From positions 1 through 6,610 of the forward strand of contig JADFNA010000096.1 of assembly GCA_022563625.1 (NCBI GenBank): DNA of 6,610 nt, in the 5' to 3' direction. Numbering within the stretch: the stretch's first letter is position 1; every line of letters starts with the position of its first letter. Shown piece by piece: positions 1-5,064 of the stretch. Under the pieces are notes generated by a model, which was given only the letters and a program-made list of their open reading frames with translations, was not told where the DNA came from and ran no database searches. Source of the stretch: Candidatus Zixiibacteriota bacterium. GTDB taxonomy: Bacteria > Zixibacteria > MSB-5A5 > GN15 > JACZUZ01. Made by a program: the position numbers and the translations under genes.

Positions 1-54
1 TACCTCCAACACAATCTTAGCCTTTGTCTTTGAATCCCACTGCCGACGCTTCAT
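1..54 (-). CDS. IS3-family transposase OrfA, first 18 codons only (3' end outside the window)
   Basis: The ATG at 54-52 opens a frame encoding MKRRQWDSKTKAKIVLEV, which runs open to the window edge. This strongly resembles the N-terminus of IS3-family OrfA proteins, which start with a basic patch followed by 'W/F..+.K..IV.E.L.G' leading into a helix-turn-helix that binds the terminal repeats. In the family, OrfA is about 90-110 residues and is fused to the DDE integrase OrfB by a -1 ribosomal frameshift; neither the frameshift site nor the catalytic DDE residues can be checked here. The start is supported by an AGGAGG sequence 5 nt upstream. Only 18 residues are visible, so the family call rests on a short N-terminal match plus the IS-like terminus upstream. 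Whether the copy is intact is unknown. Confidence 0.7.
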   Translation of the reverse strand, partial: MKRRQWDSKTKAKIVLEV

Positions 55-57
55 AAA

Positions 58-65
58 CTCCTCCT
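58..65 (-). promoter_or_regulatory. Ribosome binding site of the IS OrfA gene
   Basis: The minus strand reads AGGAGGAG just upstream of the ATG at 54. The AGGAGG core (65-60) sits 5 nt from the start codon, a near-perfect Shine-Dalgarno that fixes the OrfA start. Confidence 0.75.
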
Positions 66-79
66 GTGATTCTTTTCAC

Positions 80-107
80 AAGATACTCGCTTAGACAACA
101 GCGTCAA
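80..107 (-). promoter_or_regulatory. Predicted sigma-70-type promoter at the IS end, driving OrfA
   Basis: On the minus strand a TTGACG -35 hexamer (107-102; five of six consensus bases) and a TATCTT -10 hexamer (85-80; four of six) are separated by 16 bp. The -35 box lies within the presumed terminal inverted repeat, an arrangement found in many IS3 elements that lets bound transposase repress its own transcription. Inferred from hexamer match and placement only. Confidence 0.45.
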
Positions 108-120
108 CTAATGGGGAGCA

Positions 121-620
121 GTATATACTACCTACTCGTTCTTAGTTTTTGTACCAGTCTCATACTCCTATATAATTCAAAATAATGCTGGCCACAAGTT
201 TTGTAGCATATACAACAACTTCAGCTTATCATGTCAATGAAAATAACTCCGAATATTGTAATATAATAATCTGTTTCACTGATATTCTTTAATTCCATCT
301 ATTTGTAACTTATTCACCGCTTTAAGCAAATGATCAAGGGCTACGTGGGGGGTGAATCATGGTTGTTTCGATATTTGACATACACCTCTTTCTAACAGTT
401 TTCTAACAAAACGAGCAAGAACAACAGATAATAAGGGAAAACACTAGACACTGTGTTCCCTGTAAGTAATTGCTATTACTATAGGTTAGCGTCTGGCGCA
501 TCTTGTTGTACTGCCATTAAAGATAAACCGAAGGCATCAGATTCAAATTACCCCCCCCTCTCTGCCCAATAATCCTCAGAACTTCGATAACTTCTGAAGC
601 TTTTTCTTTTGGGGAATATT
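121..620. other. Very AT-rich gene-free stretch flanking the IS
   Basis: No convincing gene is seen on either strand. Hand counts give about 32% GC for 121-180 and 23% for 241-300, far below the roughly 60% inside the antiporter gene. Small structures seen are: an imperfect inverted repeat at 435-444/453-460 (GGGAAAACAC against GTGTTCCC, 8 pairs with a 2-nt bulge); a run of eight C at 551-558; and a weak plus-strand hairpin TCAGAA/TTCTGA (576-581/592-597) followed by a T-rich tract to 610. The stretch may be the remnant of a decayed acquired segment into which the IS inserted, but that is inference. Confidence 0.5.
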
Positions 621-666
621 TTTGACGGCGGGATTTGCTTTCGAAGCCACAAGACAGGTGGTTTCA

Positions 667-691
667 CTCTGTATAGTGGCGGTATACAGAG
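667..691. repeat. Perfect 9-bp inverted repeat (hairpin or operator-like)
   Basis: CTCTGTATA (667-675) and TATACAGAG (683-691) are exact reverse complements separated by the 7-nt loop GTGGCGG. Extending outwards to 661 and 697 gives a 15-bp arm with 12 matches. No U-run follows on either strand, so it does not look like an intrinsic terminator. It lies beyond the strong terminator of the lipoprotein gene (minus sense) and is not next to any gene start that I can identify. Confidence 0.5.
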
Positions 692-765
692 GAGAACTTT
701 GCCGGGACCGGTCGGCGCTTGCCCATACACCGCCTGGGCTGGAGCGTGTCATGTCTGAAAATGGG

Positions 766-799
766 ACTGTGCCGCCCTCTTCCCTGAGGGCGGCACAGT
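766..799. terminator. Strong intrinsic terminator downstream of the lipoprotein gene, possibly bidirectional
   Basis: ACTGTGCCGCCCTC (766-779) and GAGGGCGGCACAGT (786-799) form a perfect 14-bp stem, mostly G-C, around a 6-nt loop. The stem begins 21 nt past the TAA of the lipoprotein gene in the minus direction. After it the minus strand reads CCCATTTTCAG, a short and imperfect U-run. In the plus direction the stem is followed immediately by TTTT, so the same hairpin is a better terminator for transcription entering from the left. It would isolate the lipoprotein unit from the IS side. Confidence 0.85.
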
Positions 800-820
800 T
801 TTTAGCTGATTGACTCTTGC

Positions 821-2668
821 TTATTGGACGACGACATCTTCCACGGCGTTCCTGATGCTGGCGCTGAGGCCAGAACCTGCCCGTGTGTTCGGGATTGTCC
901 CGGTGTTCTTGCGGGTTATCCTGATTCGCAGATCGGTCCGCGGGTTGAACGAAGCCGGTACGTCAAAGCTTCCATCATCCACGGTAATTTCTGGCCCGAA
1001 GTCACTCGTTTCGATCAAGGCTTCGCCTGCTGTTGTCGTTTTTGCCCAGAGTAATGTAAAGGGGAGCGTGCTCGAGACCACACCGAGAGTCAGAGGGGTC
1101 GTAATCGTGTGCAAGTCCGGCCCGAGTACGGTCGCATCCGTAACAACAGCGATCGTGCTTGTGACGTTCAGCGTGTAGATGCCTTCAAAGTAGTTAAATT
1201 CTGCGCTCGAATATGTTCCAGGGATGAGCGGCTCCTCTGTGAGAGACACTGTCCCGGTTTGCGAATTGGCGAAAGTGACTGTGGCATTAATAATCGGGTT
1301 GTCAAGATCATCTTTCAGTACCACCAGATACGTTGTCGCAAACAGGCCCCCGCCGATATCGGAGCCATTGACACTGCCGTTGACCAGCACAAGGTTGGAC
1401 ATCACCACAATCGGCTGCACCGAAACGCTAATTTCCGCCTTGAAAGTGGACCCGGCTCTGGCGTCCGCCGGCGTCATACTGTTCCGGCGGCGGACCGTAA
1501 CCTGCTGATCTGCCCTGGAAACACCTGAGGCCGGGACACTATAAGTTCCGTTGTCGGCCGTAATTGTTGCGGCGAAATCTTTTGTCTCAATTTCCGCTTC
1601 AGTAGCAGCGGCAGCGCTGGTCCAGGTCACGTTAAACGAGAGATCAGGTCTCAGGACATCGGTAGTTGTCGGAGCGGTTATGGTGTGAACATCCGGACCG
1701 TTGACAACGGCGTTGGTGACAAAATCGGTCCCTCTGACAACGTTCAATGTATAGGCGCCGGAGTTGTAACTGTTAACTGAGCCGGTATAAACGCCGGGCT
1801 GGAGCGGATCCAGCATCAAAGTCATGACACTCAGAGCTGTATGAGAAATCGTTACCTGCGCATCGTTAACGGCGACCCCCAGACTGTCGAGAACGGTTAC
1901 GCTGAAGCTTGAGGTAAATACACCGGCGCCTGCATCGACGCCTGACACCAGAGCTGTGACGATCAGCGATGGCACGCTGGACTTCACAACAATCGGCTGT
2001 ACCGAAACGCTAATTTCCGCCTTGAAAGTGGATCCGGCCCTGCCCCCCCCCGGCGTGACGCTGTTTCGGCGGCGCACCGTAACCTCCTGATCGACCCTGG
2101 CAACACTTGAGGCCGGAACACTAAAGGCGCCGTTGTCGGCCGTGATCGTCGCGGCCAAATCTTTGGTCTGAATTTCCGCTTCAGTAGCAGCGGCAGCGCT
2201 GGTCCAGGTCACGTTGAAAGAGAGGCCCGAGCTCAACACGTCGGTGGTTGTAGGAGCGGTTATGGTGTGGACATCCGGGCCGTTGACAATGGCGTTGCTG
2301 ACAATATCGGTCCCCCTGGTAACGTTTAGCGTATAAGCGCCGGGGTTGTAACTGTTAGCTGTGCCGGTATAGACGCCGGGCTGAAGCGGATCCTGGACCA
2401 GGGTCATGACGCTAAAGGCTGCATGGTTAATCGTAACCTGCGCGTCGTTAACCGCGACTGCCATGCTGTCGAGAACAGTCACGCTGAAGCTGGAGGTAAA
2501 AACTCCGGCGCCCGCAGCAACACCTGACACCAGCGCTGTGACAACCAGAGAGTTAGAGCCTGTACCGGGGTCCGGGTTTGTGCCCGGACCGGTTGATTTG
2601 CCTCCGCCGCATGATGACAGCAAAAATGCGGAAAGAGAAATCAGGATTGCTGTTTTAAGGTGTTTCAT
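821..2668 (-). CDS. Repeat-built lipoprotein with three tandem ~190-residue Ig-like modules, function unknown
   Basis: This 615-residue protein begins with a lipoprotein signal: a basic start (MKHLK), a hydrophobic core, and a lipobox LSSC with the lipidated cysteine at residue 20. A Gly/Pro/Thr/Ser-rich linker follows (21-40). The remainder is three tandem modules at 41-229, 235-423 and 427-613. Modules 1 and 2 align over 190 residues without gaps, with about 158 identities by hand; module 3 is diverged. Each module has two halves. The first resembles bacterial Ig-like/invasin-type strands ('V.VLD..G..VNDA.VTI', then 'GPDVHTIT'). The second carries W...A..EA.I.T.D, VPAS, RRRN and RAGS signatures. 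Residue 21 is Gly, not Asp, so outer-membrane placement is likely by the enterobacterial rule; that the protein is surface-exposed is inferred. No catalytic motif is seen. The start has AGGAG 6 nt upstream, and a strong terminator follows the stop. It appears to be transcribed alone. I do not recognise a named family. Confidence 0.85.
   Translation of the reverse strand: MKHLKTAILISLSAFLLSSCGGGKSTGPGTNPDPGTGSNSLVVTALVSGVAAGAGVFTSSFSVTVLDSMAVAVNDAQVTINHAAFSVMTLVQDPLQPGVYTGTANSYNPGAYTLNVTRGTDIVSNAIVNGPDVHTITAPTTTDVLSSGLSFNVTWTSAAAATEAEIQTKDLAATITADNGAFSVPASSVARVDQEVTVRRRNSVTPGGGRAGSTFKAEISVSVQPIVVKSSVPSLIVTALVSGVDAGAGVFTSSFSVTVLDSLGVAVNDAQVTISHTALSVMTLMLDPLQPGVYTGSVNSYNSGAYTLNVVRGTDFVTNAVVNGPDVHTITAPTTTDVLRPDLSFNVTWTSAAAATEAEIETKDFAATITADNGTYSVPASGVSRADQQVTVRRRNSMTPADARAGSTFKAEISVSVQPIVVMSNLVLVNGSVNGSDIGGGLFATTYLVVLKDDLDNPIINATVTFANSQTGTVSLTEEPLIPGTYSSAEFNYFEGIYTLNVTSTIAVVTDATVLGPDLHTITTPLTLGVVSSTLPFTLLWAKTTTAGEALIETSDFGPEITVDDGSFDVPASFNPRTDLRIRITRKNTGTIPNTRAGSGLSASIRNAVEDVVVQ
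830..1390 (-). repeat. Lipoprotein module 3 (residues 427-613), diverged
   Basis: This is the third module. It keeps the landmarks GPDLHTIT, W..........EALIETSDF, ITVDDGSFDVPAS, RITRKN and RAGS but differs at most other positions. It is therefore an older copy. The 192-residue offset from module 2 nearly matches the 194-residue offset between modules 1 and 2. Confidence 0.75.
1400..1966 (-). repeat. Lipoprotein module 2 (residues 235-423)
   Basis: This is the second module. It starts LIVTALVSGV and ends SVQPIVVM. It has the same length as module 1 and no gaps in the alignment. Where module 1 reads TPGGGRAGS it reads TPADARAGS, which is probably closer to the ancestral state because module 3 also lacks the glycine run (TIPNTRAGS). 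Confidence 0.85.
1982..2548 (-). repeat. Lipoprotein module 1 (residues 41-229)
   Basis: This is the first of three tandem in-frame modules. It starts LVVTALVSGV and ends SVQPIVVK. It is nearly identical to module 2 at protein level, and aligned DNA stretches such as those around 2281-2460 also match closely. That points to a recent in-frame duplication with a 582-bp period. It carries the nine-G run at 2043-2051, which module 2 lacks. Confidence 0.85.
2043..2051 (-). repeat. Nine-G homopolymer inside the lipoprotein gene
   Basis: Nine consecutive C on the plus strand (nine G in the coding strand) encode the GGG of TPGGGRAGS at residues 207-209. Tracts of this length in surface-protein genes are known slippage sites for phase variation. 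In the form shown, the frame is open to the end of the gene. Confidence 0.9.
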
Positions 2669-2674
2669 GGCTTA

Positions 2675-2679
2675 CTCCT
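2675..2679 (-). promoter_or_regulatory. Ribosome binding site of the lipoprotein gene
   Basis: The minus strand reads GCAGGAGTAAGCC before the ATG at 2668. AGGAG lies 6 nt from the start codon, which supports this start together with the lipoprotein signal peptide that begins there. Confidence 0.75.
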
Positions 2680-2814
2680 GCAGTTTGGGATTAGTATTCT
2701 TCCCTCGGAATATCGGCAGTATCCAGACCGTCTTTAATCAAGTTTCCCACTGTAAGCGCCAATACAAAACAATTGCTGCGGGGCTGCGGTGAAAGTCCTT
2801 GGAGAGTCAGACAG

Positions 2815-3033
2815 AAACAGAGTTTGAACAGACCGGTGCAATCCATACCAGGACGAAACAGAATTATTGGCAAGTGAAAATCTCCCATCAAGTGAGATCA
2901 AATTGTTCGAACTTGAAACAATCGCCACAGAGGAGCCAGGCGGTCCGCATTGGTTGAATCCGGGCGGAAGGACCCGGAGGCAGAAGGTATTCAAAATGCG
3001 TTGAAGAAACTGAAGCGGCGATGGGATCGCCAT
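2815..3033 (+). pseudogene. Possible decayed plus-strand gene remnant, two reading frames, unidentified
   Basis: From just after the TGA at 2829-2831 one plus frame reads ETELLASENLPSSEIKLFEL and continues to TIATEEPGG before losing its protein-like character and ending in TGA near 3002. A second frame then reads SALVESGRKDPEAEGIQNAL followed by KKLKRRWDRH and TGA (3032-3034). Both segments have a soluble, charged composition typical of real proteins. They would join into one C-terminus if a frameshift near 2935-2945 were undone. There is no start codon with a ribosome binding site, and an upstream stop breaks the frame. It could be the tail of a displaced gene or chance. I recognise no family. 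Confidence 0.2.
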
Positions 3034-3085
3034 TGATTCAGGAGGCTGCCAGGTGGCGATCGGGTATATTCAATGATCGCGGCGC

Positions 3086-4810
3086 TCAACCGGCGGCCGG
3101 GTCTTCGCGGTGGCTGCGTATCCGAGAGTACAATTCCGCCAGGAGATCAGGGTCAACCTGATGGCGGCGCAGCAGGCGCGATGTGACCTCAACCGCCGCT
3201 TCGAGTTCAGCGGGAATCACTTCACTGGCGCCTGCGTCCAGCAGTGGTTTGACATCCAGCAAATAGCGTGTGCGCACAATGATATGCAAATCCGGGGCCA
3301 CTGAGCGGGCGGCTTTGACCGCTCGTTCATTCGCGCTGGGATCATTTATGGCCAGCACAAGTTCACTGGCGCGCGCGGCGCCCAGATGAACAAGCGTATC
3401 GGCGTTGGTTATGTCTCCGAAATACGCCTGTTCACCGGCATCAGCCGCTATCCTGACGTTTTCGGGATTCAAATCGGTGATTACATAATCTATGCCGGCT
3501 TCTTTGAGGGCGTATGCGACCTCAACACCGGTGAACCCATACCCGCCGATAATCACATGATCTCGCATGCCTCCGGTTTTCTCCAGCGCCTCTTCGGCGG
3601 TCGATACTTTCATCAGTTTGGCCAGCGCGCGAACTTTGCCGGCGCCTGCCGCCAGGTGTGGACCGTACCTGATTGCAAACGGTGTGATCAGCATTGACAA
3701 AATAGCCGCGGCGAGCAAATGTGTCTCTAATTGCCCGTCAAGCAAACCGCTGCCTGCGGCCGTGGTGATCATCACAAGCGAAAACTCTCCAACCTGCGCC
3801 AGGGCGAAGGCAGTCAGGGCTGTCACGCGCAAAGGCAGGCGCATGATTATTCCGCTGAGAAATACGACCAGCGATTTACCTAGTAGAATAGCTACAAGCA
3901 ACAGAGCAATAGGGGTGAACTCATCAACAAACACCGCCGGCGCCAGAAGCATGCCGATAGAAATGAAAAACATACTGGTAAACGCTTCGCGAAACGGTAT
4001 CAGGTCCGCCAGCGCCTGATGGCGAAATTGATTGCCGGCCACCACCATTCCGGCCAAAAAAGCGCCGATTGCCAGTGAAACTCCGCCGCTGGCGGCGAAC
4101 CAGGTCGTGCCAATACATACCAGTAAAACCGCCAGCACGAACAGATGACGCTGTCTGGTTTCGGCCACAAAGGCCAACAGCCGCGGCACGAGCATCCGTG
4201 CAGCGAAGAGCACGACAATCAGAATTCCCAGCGCCCGTCCCAGTGCAGATAACAGATCAGGCAGCGCAGCGCCGGATTCAATCCCTCCTGCCGAGGCGGC
4301 CAGGAACGGAATAAGCAGCATCATCGGCACCACGCTCAAATCCTGAAAAACAAGAATGCCAAGCGTCAGGCGCCCGTGTGGCGCCTCGACTTCACCCCGC
4401 TGGTCTAATCCGCGCAAAACAATGGCCGTGCTTGAAATCGACAACAGAAATCCAACAAACAACGCCGCCGGACCAGAAAGACCGAACAGCCGGCCGATCG
4501 CATATGAAATCAGGATCGTCAGTCCGACCTGAAGCATTCCGCCAATAATAATCGGCCGCCACAGCCTGCGCAGCCTGTCAAGTGACATCTCAAGGCCGAT
4601 TCCAAACAGCAGCAAGGCCACGCCGATTTCTGCGAACAGCTCAACCTGATGTGAATCATCGACCAGCCCCAGCCCTTTGGGTCCGATCAATACACCGGCC
4701 AGAATGAATCCGGCGATGGCCGGAATTTTCAGTCGGTGAAACACTGACACCACGATCAGGGCCAGTGTCAGGATGACAACAATATCTTTAAGGAAATCCA
4801 GTTCAGCCAT
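3086..4810 (-). CDS. CPA2-family (Kef-type) monovalent cation:proton antiporter with a C-terminal RCK_N/TrkA-N domain
   Basis: The protein has 574 residues. Residues about 8-385 form a polytopic membrane domain of a dozen or so hydrophobic segments typical of Na+/K+:H+ exchangers of the CPA2 family. Landmarks are IPAIAGFILAGVLIGPKGLG (29-48), the GIGLEMSLDRL turn (70-80), LSISSTAIVLRGL (123-135) and FQDLSVVP (155-162). The Gln156-Asp157 pair is the form seen in Kef-like K+/H+ exchangers, against the Asp-Asp of NapA-type Na+ exchangers. A cytosolic Rossmann domain follows (about 416-550) with GYGFTG (GxGxxG, 423-428) and an acidic residue, Asp446, after the second strand, as expected for NAD(H)/AMP-type ligand sensing. 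The protein ends about 25 residues after this domain, so there is no RCK_C (TrkA-C) domain. The expected role is inner-membrane K+ (or Na+) efflux against protons for pH, ion or stress homeostasis. The ATG start matches the family N-terminus; the upstream Shine-Dalgarno is weak (GCGAAG). No ancillary KefF/KefG-like gene is adjacent. Confidence 0.92.
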   Translation of the reverse strand: MAELDFLKDIVVILTLALIVVSVFHRLKIPAIAGFILAGVLIGPKGLGLVDDSHQVELFAEIGVALLLFGIGLEMSLDRLRRLWRPIIIGGMLQVGLTILISYAIGRLFGLSGPAALFVGFLLSISSTAIVLRGLDQRGEVEAPHGRLTLGILVFQDLSVVPMMLLIPFLAASAGGIESGAALPDLLSALGRALGILIVVLFAARMLVPRLLAFVAETRQRHLFVLAVLLVCIGTTWFAASGGVSLAIGAFLAGMVVAGNQFRHQALADLIPFREAFTSMFFISIGMLLAPAVFVDEFTPIALLLVAILLGKSLVVFLSGIIMRLPLRVTALTAFALAQVGEFSLVMITTAAGSGLLDGQLETHLLAAAILSMLITPFAIRYGPHLAAGAGKVRALAKLMKVSTAEEALEKTGGMRDHVIIGGYGFTGVEVAYALKEAGIDYVITDLNPENVRIAADAGEQAYFGDITNADTLVHLGAARASELVLAINDPSANERAVKAARSVAPDLHIIVRTRYLLDVKPLLDAGASEVIPAELEAAVEVTSRLLRRHQVDPDLLAELYSRIRSHREDPAAG

Positions 4811-4841
4811 ATTCTTCGCCCGTCAGCGCCAAAGCGCCGGA

Positions 4842-4872
4842 GCGGAATATGTAAGAAAGTGGGCGAATATGT
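4842..4872. repeat. Direct repeat upstream of the antiporter gene (operator candidate)
   Basis: GCGGAATATGT (4842-4852) and GCGAATATGT (4863-4872) on the plus strand differ by one extra G. Their starts are 21 bp apart, about two helical turns, and they lie roughly 32-62 bp upstream of the antiporter ATG. The position suits a regulator binding near the promoter. No regulator or clear -35/-10 pair is identified. Confidence 0.3.
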
Positions 4873-4894
4873 GGGATTGAAATCTCTTTGGGGG

Positions 4895-4915
4895 GGTCGA
4901 CTGATTCGACCAGTC
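4895..4915. repeat. Overlapping alternative small inverted repeats
   Basis: GGTCGA/TCGACC (4895-4900 and 4906-4911, 5-nt loop) is a perfect 6-bp stem. It overlaps GACTG/CAGTC (4899-4903 and 4911-4915), which is mutually exclusive with it. A run of seven G (4890-4896) borders the left arm. It may be the edge of the repeat element that occupies the rest of this gap. Confidence 0.4.
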
Positions 4916-4916
4916 A

Positions 4917-5030
4917 ACCATCCGTGTGGTAGCTCTAATTACTCTGGGGCAGTGGCCGGATGGTCCACCTTCCACGTGGGTAGCTTTTAGTTCAGGCGGG
5001 AGCCCACCAGAATGGGTGGGTCGCCCGCCT
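4917..5030. repeat. Structured intergenic repeat element (nested inverted and direct repeats)
   Basis: Three layers are visible. ACCATCCG (4917-4924) is the exact reverse complement of CGGATGGT (4957-4964). A direct repeat of about 20 bp, CCGTGTGG-TAGCTCTAATT (from 4922) against CCACGTGGGTAGCTTTTAGTT (from 4972), recurs with a period of about 50. A long hairpin is built from AGGCGGG/CCCGCCT (4994-5000/5024-5030) and an inner CCCACC/GGTGGG stem (5003-5008/5015-5020) around a 6-nt loop. Such GC-rich palindromes between genes are typical of dispersed REP-like or miniature elements. The hairpin begins 34 nt past the methyltransferase stop, but no U-run follows in that direction, so it is not a canonical terminator. 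Whether it recurs in the genome cannot be seen here. Confidence 0.5.
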
Positions 5031-5064
5031 ATCTTCTTGATCTGTCAAATCTATAGAGGGAAGA

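Larger units (their letters stand above)
1..120 (-). mobile_element. Outer (orfA-proximal) end of an IS3-family insertion sequence, truncated by the window edge
   Basis: Read on the minus strand, a terminus beginning TGCTCCCCATTAGTTGAC (from position 120 leftwards) is followed by a promoter, a strong ribosome binding site and an ATG that opens an IS3-type OrfA. This compact order, with the TTGAC -35 box inside the terminal repeat and the first ORF some 65 bp from the end, is usual for IS3-family elements, whose ends are 5'-TG...CA-3'. The element continues left beyond the window, so its second end, OrfB and total length are unseen. IS3 elements duplicate 3-5 bp of target; the flank here starts GTAT at 121, but the matching copy is outside the window. 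The boundary at 120 is inferred from the TG/CA rule, not from comparison with a second copy. Confidence 0.68.
2669..3085. other. Intergenic region between the lipoprotein and antiporter genes
   Basis: No intact gene is convincing. The minus strand carries the lipoprotein leader; I see no clear sigma-70 promoter or known riboswitch in it. Two short inverted repeats occur: TCCGGG/CCCGGA (2959-2964/2973-2978, 8-nt loop) and GGCGAT/ATCGCC (3017-3022/3026-3031, 3-nt loop). The second lies about 55 nt past the antiporter stop and could act as a weak terminator, but it lacks a U-run. Plus-strand reading frames here look partly protein-like but are broken; see the separate pseudogene entry. Confidence 0.5.

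Noticed and set aside
276..356. Minus-strand fragment reading VALDHLLKAVNKLQIDGIKE before a stop
   Set aside because: Protein-like in composition and possibly a gene tail, but only about 26 codons long between two stops with no start. Chance cannot be excluded in such AT-rich DNA.
548..730. Minus-strand frame of 60 codons (MYGQAPTGPGKVLLC...)
   Set aside because: Pro/Lys/Arg-rich with no ribosome binding site. It crosses the 667-691 hairpin and the GC shift and resembles nothing I know.
810..1528. Several plus-strand frames antisense to the lipoprotein gene
   Set aside because: They lie opposite a strongly supported gene with a signal peptide and three conserved repeats; their sequences simply mirror its codon bias.
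2406..2792. Plus-strand frame of 128 codons across the lipoprotein start
   Set aside because: Mostly antisense to the signal peptide and first module, with no ribosome binding site.
2669..2830. Riboswitch (for example cyclic-di-GMP type) in the lipoprotein leader
   Set aside because: I looked for the conserved cores of the c-di-GMP (GEMM) and cobalamin classes and found neither, nor a sequestering terminator.
2691..3033. Two overlapping minus-strand frames (66 and 99 codons) in the gap upstream of the lipoprotein
   Set aside because: Ser/Pro/Leu-rich, no good ribosome binding sites and no recognisable motif; the plus strand is more protein-like here.
4994..5030. Intrinsic terminator for the methyltransferase operon
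   Set aside because: The hairpin is strong and well placed, but no U-run follows in the minus direction, so I list it as a repeat structure instead.
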